DNA of 64,000 bases from Rhizobium giardinii bv. giardinii H152 (lineage in GTDB: Bacteria > Pseudomonadota > Alphaproteobacteria > Rhizobiales > Rhizobiaceae), in NCBI RefSeq assembly GCF_000379605.1, contig NZ_KB902579.1, positions 124,111 through 188,110 of the forward strand, in the 5' to 3' direction. Made by a program: the position numbers and the translations under genes. The notes under the pieces were generated by a model. That model worked only from the letters and a program-made list of their open reading frames with translations. It made no database searches and was not told the origin of the DNA. Shown one piece after another: positions 17,681-27,562 of the stretch (position 1 is its first letter; each line of letters opens with the position of its first letter).

Positions 17681-17750
17681 ACGTATGACATGTCTTGACG
17701 CGTTCTCAGATAGGCTATCCGTCAAATTTGGCATATAAGTGATATCATAC
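17681..17750. promoter_or_regulatory. candidate autoregulatory operators between the GntR gene and the SDR gene
   Basis: Two related elements are present: ACGTATGACATGTC at 17681-17694 and ATAAGTGATATCATAC at 17735-17750. The second contains GTGATATCATAC, whose complement starts GTATGATATCAC, the same half-site type as the element at 14691-14712. The pair lies between the divergent starts at 17638 and 17789. Confidence 0.5.
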
Positions 17751-17788
17751 CGATGGGTGCGTGCAACGCAAATCAAGAGAGGTGGAAC

Positions 17789-18538
17789 GTGAAAAGCCAA
17801 AGTGTCATCATCGTCGGGGGCGCGTCAGGCCTGGGGCTTGTAACGGCAAAGCTCATGGTGTCGCATGGTGCCCAAAAGATCGGGCTCATCGATCGCAACG
17901 AGCAGATGCTCTTCACAGCCGCGGAAACGCTCCGATCCCTCGGAGTGGAGGTTGCGACAGCGGTGGCCGATATCTCGCGGGCCGAAACGGCTCATCGCGG
18001 CTTCGACGAGGTTGCCGCAAAGCTGGGTCGCATCCATGCGCTGGTCAACAGCGCCGCCATCTATCCCCGCAAGTCGATTCTCGACATCACCGACGATGAG
18101 TGGGACCTGGAAAATGCGATCAACATCAAGGGCACCTACCACATGATGGTCGCCGCAGTGCGACACATGCGCCAGTTCGTCAGCCCCCCGGAGGTTGCCG
18201 GCCGCATCGTTAACGTCACGTCGGTCGACGCCTTCAAGGCTCACCCGCAAAATGCGCATTACGCTGCAACCAAGGCTGCGGTGGTCAGCCTGACGAAATC
18301 GTTCGCGCAGGAATGCGCGAAGGACCAGATTCTCGTCAATTCGGTCGCGCCGGCGGGGTTTGCGACGGATCGGGCAAAGGAGCTCGGGTTCCTTCCGGAA
18401 CTGGCCAAGGCAAGCGCGCTCGGCCGCGCGGCCGAGCCGGCAGAAATGGCGGAGTGGATCGTCATGATGGCAAGCAGCCGCAATACATATGCAACCGGCG
18501 AGAACGTGGTGATCAGCGGAGGCTACATCTATGTCTGA
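17789..18538 (+). CDS. short-chain dehydrogenase/reductase
   Basis: This 249-residue classical SDR has the cofactor motif GGASGLG, NSAA in place of NNAG, the catalytic Ser in VNVTSVDAF and the Tyr-x3-Lys in YAATKAA. An acidic residue after the second strand (LIDRN) suggests NAD(H) preference. I take the GTG at 17789, which has AGAGAGG upstream; an upstream ATG at 17753 has no ribosome site. It overlaps the next SDR by 8 bp, so the two are translationally coupled. The substrate is unknown but is likely linked to the sugar-acid-type genes under the same GntR regulator. Confidence 0.83.
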   Translation: MKSQSVIIVGGASGLGLVTAKLMVSHGAQKIGLIDRNEQMLFTAAETLRSLGVEVATAVADISRAETAHRGFDEVAAKLGRIHALVNSAAIYPRKSILDITDDEWDLENAINIKGTYHMMVAAVRHMRQFVSPPEVAGRIVNVTSVDAFKAHPQNAHYAATKAAVVSLTKSFAQECAKDQILVNSVAPAGFATDRAKELGFLPELAKASALGRAAEPAEMAEWIVMMASSRNTYATGENVVISGGYIYV

Positions 18539-19280
18539 GCCGTTGCCCTATCGTGTCGCAGTTGTCACGGGAGCCACCAGCGGGATCGGCCGCGCAACCG
18601 TCACGAAGCTTTGCGCGTTGGGCCTCACCGTCTACGCCGTCGGCAGAAACGAGGGGGTACTTGACGAACTCGCCCGTGATTGCGGTGCAAAGCCTGTCCA
18701 GGCTGACGTGCGGGATACTGCTGCAATTGCGCGGCAGCTTGACGGCGTGGAAGTCGACATTCTGATCAACAACGCAGGCATCCTTTCCACCCGGGCGACG
18801 TTCAGCGAGATCGACCCTGCCGAGATCGATGCGATGATCGATGTCAATCTCAAGGCGCCGATGCACCTGACCCGCGTATTCCTGCCGGGGATGGTGGCGC
18901 GAAAACGGGGCCATCTCATCTATATCGGCTCGAGCGGCGGGCAGGCACCTTATCCCTCGATGAGCGCCTACGGCGCGTCAAAGGCGGGTTTGAGCCTGTT
19001 CTGCGACAATTTGCGTTGTGATCTGCTCGGGACCTCGGTTCGGGTCACCGAAGTCGTGCCCGGGCGGGTGCTCACGGACCTTTACCGAACCGCCATGGCG
19101 GGCAATCAAGCCCGGGAGCTGCTCTACGACGGCTATCGTCCCATACAGCCGGCAAACATCGCTTCGATCATCGCGCATGCCATAGAGCTGCCGGTGTTCG
19201 TCGACGTCTCGCGGATTGAAGTTTTCCCCACCGATCAGGCAACCGGCGGCGGGACGATGGTCAAGTTCGAGGAACAGTAG
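18531..19280 (+). CDS. short-chain dehydrogenase/reductase
   Basis: This 249-residue SDR has TGATSGIG at the cofactor site, INNAG, the catalytic IGSSGG serine strand and YGASK. The AVGRN after strand two leaves NADP(H) as the likelier cofactor, compared with the acidic LIDRN of its partner. The paired genes could catalyse two steps of one oxidation-reduction, such as an epimerisation through a keto intermediate; this is inference. The start overlaps the end of the upstream SDR. Confidence 0.83.
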   Translation: MSEPLPYRVAVVTGATSGIGRATVTKLCALGLTVYAVGRNEGVLDELARDCGAKPVQADVRDTAAIARQLDGVEVDILINNAGILSTRATFSEIDPAEIDAMIDVNLKAPMHLTRVFLPGMVARKRGHLIYIGSSGGQAPYPSMSAYGASKAGLSLFCDNLRCDLLGTSVRVTEVVPGRVLTDLYRTAMAGNQARELLYDGYRPIQPANIASIIAHAIELPVFVDVSRIEVFPTDQATGGGTMVKFEEQ

Positions 19281-19422
19281 GCGAGCACCTGTCGAAGCGC
19301 CATCTCTCTACGCTACGGCGGGGTTTGAAAAAAGGGCGGCCAGCCGGCTCCGGTTGAACGCCTTTACGGAACCTTGCGGGCTGGTCAGCGTTTGGGATTC
19401 ACCGTTCAACAGGATCAAGAAC

Positions 19423-20028
19423 ATGCGGTGGATTTCAAACCCCTTGCTCGTCGGTGCCTTGCTGCTCGCAGGCGCAGGGCTCGCGAAAGCAGCCATGCTG
19501 GCGACGACGGCGACTGACCTCACGGTCTATTCCGGCCCCGGTACGGAATATCCGTCCGTTGGCATCGCGACGCGCGGCAGCTCGGCAGCACTTGACGGCT
19601 GTCTCGACGGCGAGAATTGGTGCCGCATCGATGTCAACGGCATGCGTGGCTGGGTTTTCGCCCAGGAACTGACTGTGGACTACAATGGCGCGCCGGTCAT
19701 CGTTCAAGAACGCCGCGTCGATCTGGGTGTCCCGATCGTCCGCCACGAGCAGACGGGCAGCATTGCCGGACCTGCCGATCCTGCGCCGGGCGATGAAATG
19801 ATCGGCGAGGTTGGCACCATCGTGCCGCCGCCCGAAGTGATTACCTATATCGACCGCACGCCGATGGGTCCGGTTGCCTATGACGGGGAAATCGTGGTCG
19901 GCGCCACCTTGCCGAGCGACGTGATGATCTCTGCGGTTCCCAACTACCGGTACAGCTATGTCCGGATCAATGACCGGCCGATACTGGTCGATCCGCAGAG
20001 CCGCCGGATCGTCTATGTCTATGAATAG
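19423..20028 (+). CDS. exported SH3b and DUF1236 protein
   Basis: This 201-residue protein has a signal peptide (residues 1-24, ending GLAKAA). A bacterial SH3 domain follows (about 25-88), with TDLTVYSGPGTEYPSVG, CLDGENWCRIDVNGMRGW and VFAQEL. The C-terminal repeat-like segment ends YVRINDRPILVDPQSRRIVYVYE, matching the DUF1236 pattern found in many rhizobial exported proteins. SH3b domains bind peptidoglycan or other envelope ligands, so an envelope role is likely. The frame is open upstream to 19216, but the signal peptide and the AGGATCAAG before 19423 decide the start. Confidence 0.8.
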   Translation: MRWISNPLLVGALLLAGAGLAKAAMLATTATDLTVYSGPGTEYPSVGIATRGSSAALDGCLDGENWCRIDVNGMRGWVFAQELTVDYNGAPVIVQERRVDLGVPIVRHEQTGSIAGPADPAPGDEMIGEVGTIVPPPEVITYIDRTPMGPVAYDGEIVVGATLPSDVMISAVPNYRYSYVRINDRPILVDPQSRRIVYVYE

Positions 20029-20126
20029 GCGCCGATTTTAGAAAAGTCTGGCCCGCGCCCGGGAGGCGCGGTCCCGGCAGGGGCATAGAAGCCCCGGTCG
20101 GCGAGGGTTCGTCTGGAGGAACGGAC

Positions 20127-20291
20127 ATGACCTCTCGCGCACTCATGATCGCCGTGATCGGCTTTATCGTCGGCTCGATTCTCAGCGTGCTCGTCGTGCA
20201 ACATTTTGCGCCGGACGAGAGCGCCAAAAACACGACGCCCCCGGATCCCCTTGTCGTCGCGCCGGAAGATGCCGCGGAGCAGACCCGGTAG
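20127..20291 (+). CDS. small single-pass membrane protein, 54 aa
   Basis: A short gene begins at the ATG at 20127 behind CTGGAGGAA at ideal spacing and ends at TAG 20289-20291. Residues 6-26 form one hydrophobic helix (MIAVIGFIVGSILSVLVVQHF). The remaining tail is polar and Pro/Asp/Glu-rich. No family is recognised. It lies between the SH3 protein and the divergent-end small protein at 20318. Confidence 0.65.
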   Translation: MTSRALMIAVIGFIVGSILSVLVVQHFAPDESAKNTTPPDPLVVAPEDAAEQTR

Positions 20292-20317
20292 CGGACCCGC
20301 TCCCTTTTATCTGTCAA

Positions 20318-20548
20318 TCAAGCTCCGATGGCGATGTCCCGCCGCAAGGCGTTTTCACAGGCCGTCGTCAAAGCCGCAAGGTCCCGTTCGCCGCTCTGGT
20401 AGAGCCGGACCATGATATTGGCGCAAATCTCCATGTCAGTGTCCGAGCGTGCTCTTTGATGGGCTTCACAAAACTGATCGAAAACGAGCCGTAGCGTGTC
20501 GATATCCTCGGCACAGAGAACGTCCATATGCGTACTGGTGTTCGCCAT
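20318..20548 (-). CDS. small protein, 76 aa, paralogous to the one at 38808
   Basis: This is a soluble, mostly helical small protein with the core EDIDTLRLVFDQFCEAH, then a spaced LYQSGERDLAAL. The protein at 38808-39005 has KDLDLLQTVLDAWCTQH and YKRGTRSQIKL at the same spacing, so the two belong to one family. The ATG at 20548 follows GGAGGAAG. I do not know a function; small rhizobial proteins of this type are often annotated only as hypothetical. Confidence 0.7.
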   Translation of the reverse strand: MANTSTHMDVLCAEDIDTLRLVFDQFCEAHQRARSDTDMEICANIMVRLYQSGERDLAALTTACENALRRDIAIGA

Positions 20549-20708
20549 GGCGCTTCCTCCTTAGGGTGGGGCGGTGCATGCCCCGACTGCGTGATGGTGG
20601 CTGCAGTTTAGCGCGATTTTAAGACGACGCCATTCACTAAGACATGTTCCTGACCTCGGCGAACGTTTTCCCGCCAGCCAGGGCGTACGCACAGGAAGGT
20701 ATCGCGGC

Positions 20709-22757
20709 CTATTGCTTGACGAGCGTCGGCCCCACCTCTCGCTCCCCGATCTTTCGCACCGCTTCCAACAGAGCCGGAACGACCAGTGCGGCGCCGGCAT
20801 CCGACAGGTGATCATCATCGAAGTAGAAAACCCTGTCGGCGTTGACGCTGTTGATGCAGCGTTCCTCAGCGAATGTGTCGCAAAGGAAATCGGCCGGTTT
20901 CACGCGAAAGAGATTGGGATGGGAAATGCCGTCGAAGGCGGCGATGACTGCGCGGTTTCGCTGCAGATAGCGTTCAAAGCTGGTGCTGAGCTCCAGGTCC
21001 GTGCGGCCGGTCATCGCGCTTTTAGCCAGAAGTTCCGGCACGTTCCAGCCGGCCTCGGGTATCGGATAGACGAGCACCACATTGCGGCCGCCATCGAGAT
21101 GGCTCCGGATATCCTCCACGTATTGTTTCAATACCCGGGCCTTGCGCGCCGGATCGTCCTGGCTCGTCTGCTCGCCCAACCGGTCGAAGAGGTCGACATA
21201 GGTCGGTTTCAGCAGCTCGACGCCGCCCTCGCCATTGTCGAAGGGCGTCCCGTCGACATAAAGGCTCCAGCGGCTCGCCATGACAATCGTCGTCGTATCG
21301 CTCTTGCGAATATAGTCCTCTATGCCGGTGAAAAAGGAATTGCAGCGCAACCGGTATTTTGGACTGGAAACGTAGAATCCGGAAAAACCCACGCACGCCG
21401 AATGGGTCATCACATAGAGATCGAGGTTCTTGGCGTCGAAGGCGCGGAGCGCTTCTCCGGCGAGCGCGGCAGCATGAGAATCGCCGATCAGGATTGTCTT
21501 GCTGGCGGCCGAATTTTTGGTCAGGCAGTCTCGAACCGGGTGGGGCAGCGACGCCTCGCCCTTGTCGAACAGGCATGTGTCCATGATCGGGTCGTGGCGT
21601 TCCTGGGCAAGGGCGATCTGTGCCTCCCGGGGCAAGCGGAATTGCAGGCCGCCATTGGAAGAACCGTAAAAGCCTAGTCCGATGAACAGGCAGGCTGTGA
21701 CCGCGGCGGCGCCCAGAATATGGACCGGCTTCGGCAAGAGAACTGTCTTGGCGCCCTTGCGGAACGGCGTCTCGACGAAACGCCAGGAAAGATAGGCAAA
21801 GGGAAAACAGCCAAGTGCAAGCAGGCCCATCATCAGCGCCGAAGGCTCGGTCAGGCTGCGGATGCGCGCGAAGGCGAACACCGGCTGATGCCAGAGATAG
21901 AGGCTGTAGCTGATCAGGCCGATGCCGACTATTGGGCGCATCGAGAGCAGGCGTGCCGCTATCGTCTCCTCCGACCCGAACAGGATGACCAGGGCGGCGC
22001 CAACAACGGGGACGAGCGCATAAAGGGACGGAAAGGGGGTGGTCTGATCGTAGGCGAAGACCGAGAAGAGGATGATCGCCAGTCCCGTCAGGGAGAGAAT
22101 GTTGCTTTTGTATTGCCGCCCGCCACTCAGCGCGAACGCGCAGAGCGATCCCGCCAGCAGTTCCCAGGCACGCGTGTGCGGCAGGTAGAAATTTGCCGTC
22201 GCAAAATTCTGCGAACCGTATTGGGCAAGCAGCAGGCTGGCGACGGCGATCACCGCAATGGCACCGATCACCGCCCGGCGGCCGAACCGCCAGACCAGTA
22301 TCACGAACAATGGGAACAGCATGTAGTACTGCTCTTCCACCGCCAAGCTCCAGGTGTGCAGCAGCGGCTGCTCTTCCGAAGCCGCGGCGAAATAGCCGCC
22401 GCTCTCGCCCCAGAAAAAGAAATTGGAAGCGAACAGGCAAACGGAGATGATGCTTGTGGCGAAGCTCGTCATCTGGTCGGGCAGCATCCAGGCCCAGGCA
22501 AACGGCAGGCAGCACGACAGGACGAAGAAGAGCACGGGGAGGATGCGGCGCGCCCGACGCTCGTAGAATTTCAGCAGTGAGAAACTGTCTCTTTCCCGTT
22601 CCGCGATGATAATGGAGGTGATCAGATAGCCGCTGATGACAAAGAAGATATCGACACCGACAAAGCCGCCGCTGAACTGCTGGAAGCCGGCGTGGAACAA
22701 CACCACCGGAATGACCGCGACCGATCTCAGCCCGTCGATTTCGCGTCTATAGTTCAT
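20709..22757 (-). CDS. acyltransferase 3 family with SGNH domain, OafA-like
   Basis: This 682-residue membrane protein starts with RREIDGLRSVAVIPVVLFH, the canonical opening of acyltransferase-3 proteins, with the catalytic-type His and RRARRILP in the first loops and about ten transmembrane helices. After about residue 360 a soluble SGNH hydrolase-like domain follows, with the block I motif ILIGDSHAAAL and the C-terminal DDDHLSDAG (Asp-x2-His). This two-domain form O-acetylates lipopolysaccharide or exopolysaccharide in other bacteria (OafA type). An in-frame Met at 22820 lacks the typical start; the MNYRREIDG start at 22757 is the usual one. Confidence 0.88.
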   Translation of the reverse strand: MNYRREIDGLRSVAVIPVVLFHAGFQQFSGGFVGVDIFFVISGYLITSIIIAERERDSFSLLKFYERRARRILPVLFFVLSCCLPFAWAWMLPDQMTSFATSIISVCLFASNFFFWGESGGYFAAASEEQPLLHTWSLAVEEQYYMLFPLFVILVWRFGRRAVIGAIAVIAVASLLLAQYGSQNFATANFYLPHTRAWELLAGSLCAFALSGGRQYKSNILSLTGLAIILFSVFAYDQTTPFPSLYALVPVVGAALVILFGSEETIAARLLSMRPIVGIGLISYSLYLWHQPVFAFARIRSLTEPSALMMGLLALGCFPFAYLSWRFVETPFRKGAKTVLLPKPVHILGAAAVTACLFIGLGFYGSSNGGLQFRLPREAQIALAQERHDPIMDTCLFDKGEASLPHPVRDCLTKNSAASKTILIGDSHAAALAGEALRAFDAKNLDLYVMTHSACVGFSGFYVSSPKYRLRCNSFFTGIEDYIRKSDTTTIVMASRWSLYVDGTPFDNGEGGVELLKPTYVDLFDRLGEQTSQDDPARKARVLKQYVEDIRSHLDGGRNVVLVYPIPEAGWNVPELLAKSAMTGRTDLELSTSFERYLQRNRAVIAAFDGISHPNLFRVKPADFLCDTFAEERCINSVNADRVFYFDDDHLSDAGAALVVPALLEAVRKIGEREVGPTLVKQ

Positions 22758-22913
22758 CCCGCGCCCCACAGAGATCAACACGCTCCTGATAGCCGAGAGG
22801 ATGCGACGGCTCGGCCCCACCGATCAAGCTATTCTTGTGAGGGCACGCGTCAAAGTAACAGCTATTTGTCGTCGGCGAGGAACTGCGGTGATTTGCGCCA
22901 ATCGTGACGGGGT

Positions 22914-22934
22914 CACCGGGGGCTTTCCCCGGTG
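22914..22934. terminator. hairpin downstream of the sulfate operon
   Basis: CACCGGGG and CCCCGGTG form an 8-bp perfect stem around GCTTT. It sits just after the cysA stop (22950, minus strand). No U-tract follows on either strand, so it may be a weak or factor-assisted terminator, or an RNA-stability hairpin. Confidence 0.4.
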
Positions 22935-22949
22935 TGTCACGGGCTTTCG

Positions 22950-23984
22950 TCAGTCGCGAAACAGCTTCCAGCGCGTCGGCCTGAAGGCGAGGCGGGACCG
23001 GTCGGAAGTTGCCTTTTCCGGCGGCAGTTCGATTTCGACCGTTGTATTGGCGCCGCCGACGTCGAGCTCGACGTGGCGCGTTCCGGCAACGCGCCGGGTC
23101 TGGACGACGATGCCGGCGATGCAGCCGCCGCCGTCGAGCAGCTCGACGTCGTGCGGGCGGAAATAGAGTTGCGCGGGGCCGTCCGCTTCTCCAGGTGCGC
23201 TGACGCCGATCGAGCGGTCGTCGAGCCAGAGCTGGCCGTTTTCGACACGAACCGGAAGAATGTTCGACTGGCCGATGAAGCCGAAGACGAAGGGCGAATT
23301 CGGGGTGTCGTAGATTTCGTCCGGCGTTCCGATCTGCTCGATCTTGCCCTTGCTCATGACGACGACGCGGTCGGCGAGTTCCAGCGCCTCGTCCTGGTCG
23401 TGCGTCACGAAGACGGTGGTGTGGCCGGTGCGATCATGGATTTCGCGCAGCCAGCGGCGCAGTTCCTTGCGCACCTGCGCGTCGAGCGCGCCGAAGGGCT
23501 CATCGAGAAGCAGGACATTCGGCTCCACCGCCATGGCACGGGCAAGCGCCACGCGCTGGCGCTGACCGCCGGAAAGTTGCGCCGGGTAGCGCTTTTCCAG
23601 GCCGGTCAGTTGCACGAGATCGAGCAGTTCCAGAGCCCGCTTGCGGATATCGGCCTTGGAAGGACGGCGGTTTGCCGGCCGGATCGTAAGGCCGAAAGAA
23701 ACATTGTCGAGCACCGTCATGTGGCGAAACAGCGCATAATGCTGGAACACGAAGCCGATATTGCGCTCCTGCACGGTCTTGCGCGAAGCGTCCTCGTTGC
23801 CGAAATAGACGGTCCCTTCGGTTGGGCTCTCAAGGCCTGCGATCAGTCGCAGCAACGTCGTCTTGCCGGAGCCGGAGGGGCCGAGCAACGCGATCAGTTC
23901 GCCCGAGCGGATATCGAGCGACACGTCGTTGAGTGCAGGAAAGCGGCTGAATTCCTTGCGTATGTTTTGAACGCGAACTTCCAT
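22950..23984 (-). CDS. cysA: sulfate ABC transporter ATP-binding protein
   Basis: This 344-residue ATPase has Walker [13 protein letters not shown], the signature [14 protein letters not shown], Walker [13 protein letters not shown], and the His switch VTHDQDEAL. The C-terminal region (about 240-344) contains the TOBE-like fold and ends with a helix typical of CysA. It powers sulfate (and thiosulfate) import through CysTW. It is the last gene of the sbp-cysT-cysW-cysA operon, 14 bp after cysW. Confidence 0.93.
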   Translation of the reverse strand: MEVRVQNIRKEFSRFPALNDVSLDIRSGELIALLGPSGSGKTTLLRLIAGLESPTEGTVYFGNEDASRKTVQERNIGFVFQHYALFRHMTVLDNVSFGLTIRPANRRPSKADIRKRALELLDLVQLTGLEKRYPAQLSGGQRQRVALARAMAVEPNVLLLDEPFGALDAQVRKELRRWLREIHDRTGHTTVFVTHDQDEALELADRVVVMSKGKIEQIGTPDEIYDTPNSPFVFGFIGQSNILPVRVENGQLWLDDRSIGVSAPGEADGPAQLYFRPHDVELLDGGGCIAGIVVQTRRVAGTRHVELDVGGANTTVEIELPPEKATSDRSRLAFRPTRWKLFRD

Positions 23985-23998
23985 GTAGACTTGACCTT

Positions 23999-24889
23999 TC
24001 AGTGCCGGCGGCTGGCAGCGATCTGGGCACTGTATTTCATTTCGAGCAGCGACTTCAGAACGAGGGTGACGAGGGCTAGCAGGGCGAGGAGGGTTGCGAC
24101 CGCAAAGGCGGCAACGAAATTATATTCATTGTAGAGGATTTCCACCTGAAGCGGCATGGTGTTCGTCAGGCCACGGATGTGGCCGGAAACGACGGAAACC
24201 GCGCCGAATTCACCCATCGCTCGGGCGTTGCACAGCAGCACGCCGTAAAGCAGGCCCCATTTGATGTTGGGCAGCGTGACATGCCAGAAGGTCTGCCAGC
24301 CACTTGCGCCCAGGGACAATGCCGCTTCCTCATCGCTCGTCCCCTGTTCCTGCATCAGCGGGATCAGCTCGCGGGCGACGAAGGGGAAGGTGACGAAGAC
24401 CGTCGCGAGGACAATGCCCGGCACGGCAAACAGGATCTGGATGCCATGGCTTTGCAGCCAGGGACCGAGCAGGCTGTGCGAGCCGAACAAGAGAACGAAC
24501 ACGAGACCCGAGATAACAGGCGAGACCGAGAAGGGCAGGTCGATCAGCGTGGTGAGAAACGCCTTGCCCTTGAACTCGAACTTGGCGATCGCCCAGGCGG
24601 CAGCGATGCCGAAAGCCAGGTTGAGCGGCACGGCGATGCCGGCGACAAGCAGTGTCAGCTTGATCGCCGCAAAGGTCTCGGGATCCGACAGGACCGTGAG
24701 GAACTCGCCGGGACCGTTGCGCATGGCTTCGGTGAATACCGCCGCCAATGGCAGAACGAGGAAGAGCCCGACGAAGGTGAGCGCCGTAGCGATCAGTCCG
24801 TAGCGTGCCAGCCGATGCTCGGATGTGGCGACGCGGACCAGTTCGGTGTTGCCGGTGCCGGTCGGTGAAGCTGTGCCATCATGCGCCAT
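23999..24889 (-). CDS. cysW: sulfate ABC transporter permease CysW
   Basis: This 296-residue inner-membrane permease has six transmembrane helices and the EAA loop [21 protein letters not shown] that contacts CysA. Segments such as [19 protein letters not shown] and [16 protein letters not shown] are diagnostic of CysW. It overlaps the end of cysT by 11 bp, pointing to coupled translation. Confidence 0.93.
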   Translation of the reverse strand: MAHDGTASPTGTGNTELVRVATSEHRLARYGLIATALTFVGLFLVLPLAAVFTEAMRNGPGEFLTVLSDPETFAAIKLTLLVAGIAVPLNLAFGIAAAWAIAKFEFKGKAFLTTLIDLPFSVSPVISGLVFVLLFGSHSLLGPWLQSHGIQILFAVPGIVLATVFVTFPFVARELIPLMQEQGTSDEEAALSLGASGWQTFWHVTLPNIKWGLLYGVLLCNARAMGEFGAVSVVSGHIRGLTNTMPLQVEILYNEYNFVAAFAVATLLALLALVTLVLKSLLEMKYSAQIAASRRH

Positions 24890-25736
24890 AGCCGTACCTC
24901 CGTCTGCTCCAAGCCTGAATCATGTTGATGATCAACAGCATTGCGAACGAAATGACAAGCATGACGGCGGCAATGGCGGTCGCTGCCGGATAATTGAACT
25001 CCTCCAGACGAATCACGATCAGCAAGGGCGCGATCTCCGATACATAGGGAAGATTGCCGGCAATGAAGATGACCGAGCCGTATTCACCAACGCCGCGGGC
25101 AAAGGCTAGCGCAAAACCGGTGAGAACCGCGGGGGCGAGCCCCGGCAGCAACACGCGTCTGATCGTCTGTAAGCGGTTTGCACCGAGCGTCGCTGCGGCT
25201 TCCTCCACTTCCTTGTCTATTTCTTCCATGATCGGCTGCACGGTTCTGACGACGAAGGGCAGGCCGACGAAGACGAGCGCGAAAACGATGCCGAGCGGCG
25301 TGAAGGCGATTTTAATCCCGAGCGGCGTCAAAAGACTGCCGATCCAGCCGTTCGGCGCATAGAGCGTCGTCAGCGCGATGCCGGCGACGGCGGTCGGCAA
25401 CGCGAACGGCAGGTCGACCATGGCGTCGATGACGCGTTTACCCGGAAAGCGGTAACGCACCAGGACCCAGGCGAGGACGACGCCGAAGAACACATTGATC
25501 AGCGCGGCGAGAAACGCCGTGCCGAAGCTGATGCGAAGGGCGTTGACTGTGCGTTGGTCGGTGGCCAGTTCCCAGAAGGTTGCCCAGCCCAGGGCGCTGG
25601 AGCGCCAGACCAGGCCGGAAAGAGGAATGAGAATGATGAGAGTGAGCCATGACAAAGTAACGCCGAGCGCCAATCCGAATCCCGGAATGACGCTCGGCTG
25701 TCTGATTTGCCACAGCGAAGCTGTGCGTGCGGTCAT
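24879..25736 (-). CDS. cysT: sulfate ABC transporter permease CysT (CysU)
   Basis: This 285-residue permease has the family motifs [29 protein letters not shown] and [16 protein letters not shown], and the EAA loop [21 protein letters not shown]. It forms the channel with CysW. The gene begins 6 bp after the sbp stop codon. Confidence 0.93.
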   Translation of the reverse strand: MTARTASLWQIRQPSVIPGFGLALGVTLSWLTLIILIPLSGLVWRSSALGWATFWELATDQRTVNALRISFGTAFLAALINVFFGVVLAWVLVRYRFPGKRVIDAMVDLPFALPTAVAGIALTTLYAPNGWIGSLLTPLGIKIAFTPLGIVFALVFVGLPFVVRTVQPIMEEIDKEVEEAAATLGANRLQTIRRVLLPGLAPAVLTGFALAFARGVGEYGSVIFIAGNLPYVSEIAPLLIVIRLEEFNYPAATAIAAVMLVISFAMLLIINMIQAWSRRRYGYGA

Positions 25737-25742
25737 ACAGTC

Positions 25743-26768
25743 TTACTGTCCTGGCTTGTAAATCTGGTCAAAGAGCCCACCGTCCCCAAAATATTTTGGC
25801 TGAGCTTCCTTCCATCCGCCGAATTCGTCAATAGTGACGAGCTTCACATCCGCAAAACGTTTGATGTCCTCGGGGTCAGCGGCCTCCGGTTTGAACGGAC
25901 GATAGTAGTGTTTTGCGGCAAGCTTCTGGCCGACATCCGAATAGAGATACTGCAGATAGGCTTCCGCCACCTTGCGGGTCCCCTTGGCATCGACATTGCC
26001 GTCTACCAGCGCGACCGGCGGCTCAGCCTTGATCGAGATGGACGGCGTGACGATGTCGAAATTGTCCGGGCCGAGTTCCTCGAGCGACAGATAGGCCTCG
26101 TTTTCCCAGGCGAGCAGAACGTCGCCGAGGCCACGTTGCACGAAGGTGGTCGTCGCGCCGCGCGCACCGGTGTCGAGTACCGGCACGTGCTTGAAGAGTT
26201 GCGTTACATATTCCTGCGCCTTGGCGTCATCGCCGTCATTGGCGGCGCGTGCCCATGCCCAGGCCGCAAGGAAGTTCCAGCGTGCGCCACCCGAGGTCTT
26301 CGGGTTTGGCGTGATCACCTGGACATCGTCCTTCACCAGGTCGCCCCAGTCCTTGATGCCCTTCGGGTTGCCCTTGCGCACCAGGAACACGATGGTGGAG
26401 GTGTAGGGCGCGCTGTTGTTTTCCAGCTTGGTCTTCCAGTCCGCCGGGATCTTGCCCGTTCCCTTGGAAATCGCGTCGATATCGGCCTCGAGCGCCAATG
26501 TCACCACGTCGGCTTCCAGCCCATCGATGACGGCACGTGCCTGTTTTCCGGAGCCGCCGTGCGAAGCCTGGATCGTCACGGTCTCGCCCGTGTCCGCTTT
26601 CCACTTTTCAGCGAAGGCTGCGTTGAAATCCTTGTAGAGTTCACGCGTCGGGTCATAGGAGACATTGAGAAGCGTCGTATCGGCCAATGCGAAACCCATT
26701 CCTCCGATCTGGATGCTGCTGGCGAGAAGCGCCATTGTAAAAAATTTCGTGAGTTGTTTCGCTCGCAT
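25743..26768 (-). CDS. sbp: periplasmic sulfate-binding protein
   Basis: This 341-residue solute-binding protein has a signal peptide ending GFALAD and a mature N-terminus TTLLNVSYDPTRELYKDFN. QASHGGSGKQARAVIDGL and NPKTSGGARWNFLAAWAWA carry the main-chain sulfate ligands known in SBP. The start at 26768 is chosen because GGAGG stands just upstream; an ATG eight codons earlier does not. It heads the sulfate operon, and an inverted repeat lies upstream at 26797-26814. Cognate substrate could also include thiosulfate. Confidence 0.92.
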   Translation of the reverse strand: MRAKQLTKFFTMALLASSIQIGGMGFALADTTLLNVSYDPTRELYKDFNAAFAEKWKADTGETVTIQASHGGSGKQARAVIDGLEADVVTLALEADIDAISKGTGKIPADWKTKLENNSAPYTSTIVFLVRKGNPKGIKDWGDLVKDDVQVITPNPKTSGGARWNFLAAWAWARAANDGDDAKAQEYVTQLFKHVPVLDTGARGATTTFVQRGLGDVLLAWENEAYLSLEELGPDNFDIVTPSISIKAEPPVALVDGNVDAKGTRKVAEAYLQYLYSDVGQKLAAKHYYRPFKPEAADPEDIKRFADVKLVTIDEFGGWKEAQPKYFGDGGLFDQIYKPGQ

Positions 26769-26796
26769 GTCTACCTCCGTGTTAGCAGGCATACTC

Positions 26797-26814
26797 TATC
26801 CATTAGGTAGGATA
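26797..26814. promoter_or_regulatory. inverted repeat upstream of sbp
   Basis: TATCC-N8-GGATA is a perfect 5-bp inverted repeat just before the sbp operon, adjoining an AT-rich TATTATAA. The distance to the start (26768) is about 30-45 bp, a place where a repressor or activator could act. Which regulator uses it is unknown; an Rrf2-type sulfur regulator is one guess. Confidence 0.4.
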
Positions 26815-27004
26815 TTATAACGCAGAACTTTTCCTTTCCCGGATCACCGGGAGAAAGTCCTGCCCTTCGCATGGGCCATTGCCGAAATCATTTGCCTCAT
26901 GGTCGCACCAGGCTCCTGACCCATTGCTAATGGACGCTACCACGGAGCAGTGCCGCACGGAACGTCAATTCTGCGGCGACCCGTGTCCTTGTGGCCGGAC
27001 TGGC

Positions 27005-27289
27005 TTACAATCGGCCGCCGGCATCCAGCGTGAAATCGGTGGTTCTGCGCCGCGCAATGAGTGCGAGCGAACGATCGGGTTGGATGCGATAGGTCTCGAT
27101 CCAGCGATTGCCGTATTGATCGAGGAACGAGTGATTGAACGTACTGCCGATCGGCGACTTGGTCAGCTTGGTGCGCGGCTGCCCGCCATAGGTGATGCTG
27201 CCTCGTATAGGTTCGAGTTCGCTGGATTGCGTTTCGGCACAGGACGTCACAAGCAGTGCGGCAACAGCCGCCGCGATTATCTTTTTCAT
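27005..27289 (-). CDS. small lipoprotein, 94 aa
   Basis: The protein has a lipoprotein signal peptide (MKKIIAAAVAALLVTSC, lipobox VTSC with Cys17) followed by a mature part of about 77 residues with GSITYGGQPRTKLTKSPIGS and FLDQYGNRWIETYRI, which suggests a small beta-rich envelope domain. An open frame extends upstream, but the signal peptide fixes the start at 27289. The ribosome site is weak. No specific family is recognised. Confidence 0.75.
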   Translation of the reverse strand: MKKIIAAAVAALLVTSCAETQSSELEPIRGSITYGGQPRTKLTKSPIGSTFNHSFLDQYGNRWIETYRIQPDRSLALIARRRTTDFTLDAGGRL

Positions 27290-27562
27290 TGCTGAACCCA
27301 ATCCCCCAGGCGAATGATCCCCGACTTTTCGCGGAAATAGTGTTTGCGCCGATTTTTTCCAGCCCCTCGGCGAGATTTGGCGCGACCAAGGATTTTCTCG
27401 AGGCAAGATGTCTTGCAAGGCGGGTCGATCGGGATTTCGATGCGCTATGGAAACACGCAGACGCATTCCTATGTCTCGCCTAAGTTTGATCGTCGGTTTG
27501 ACGGTCAGGACTGGTGCTGTCCGGTTTTGGGCGTAGAGAACGTGGAAGAGGAGGAGGAGACT

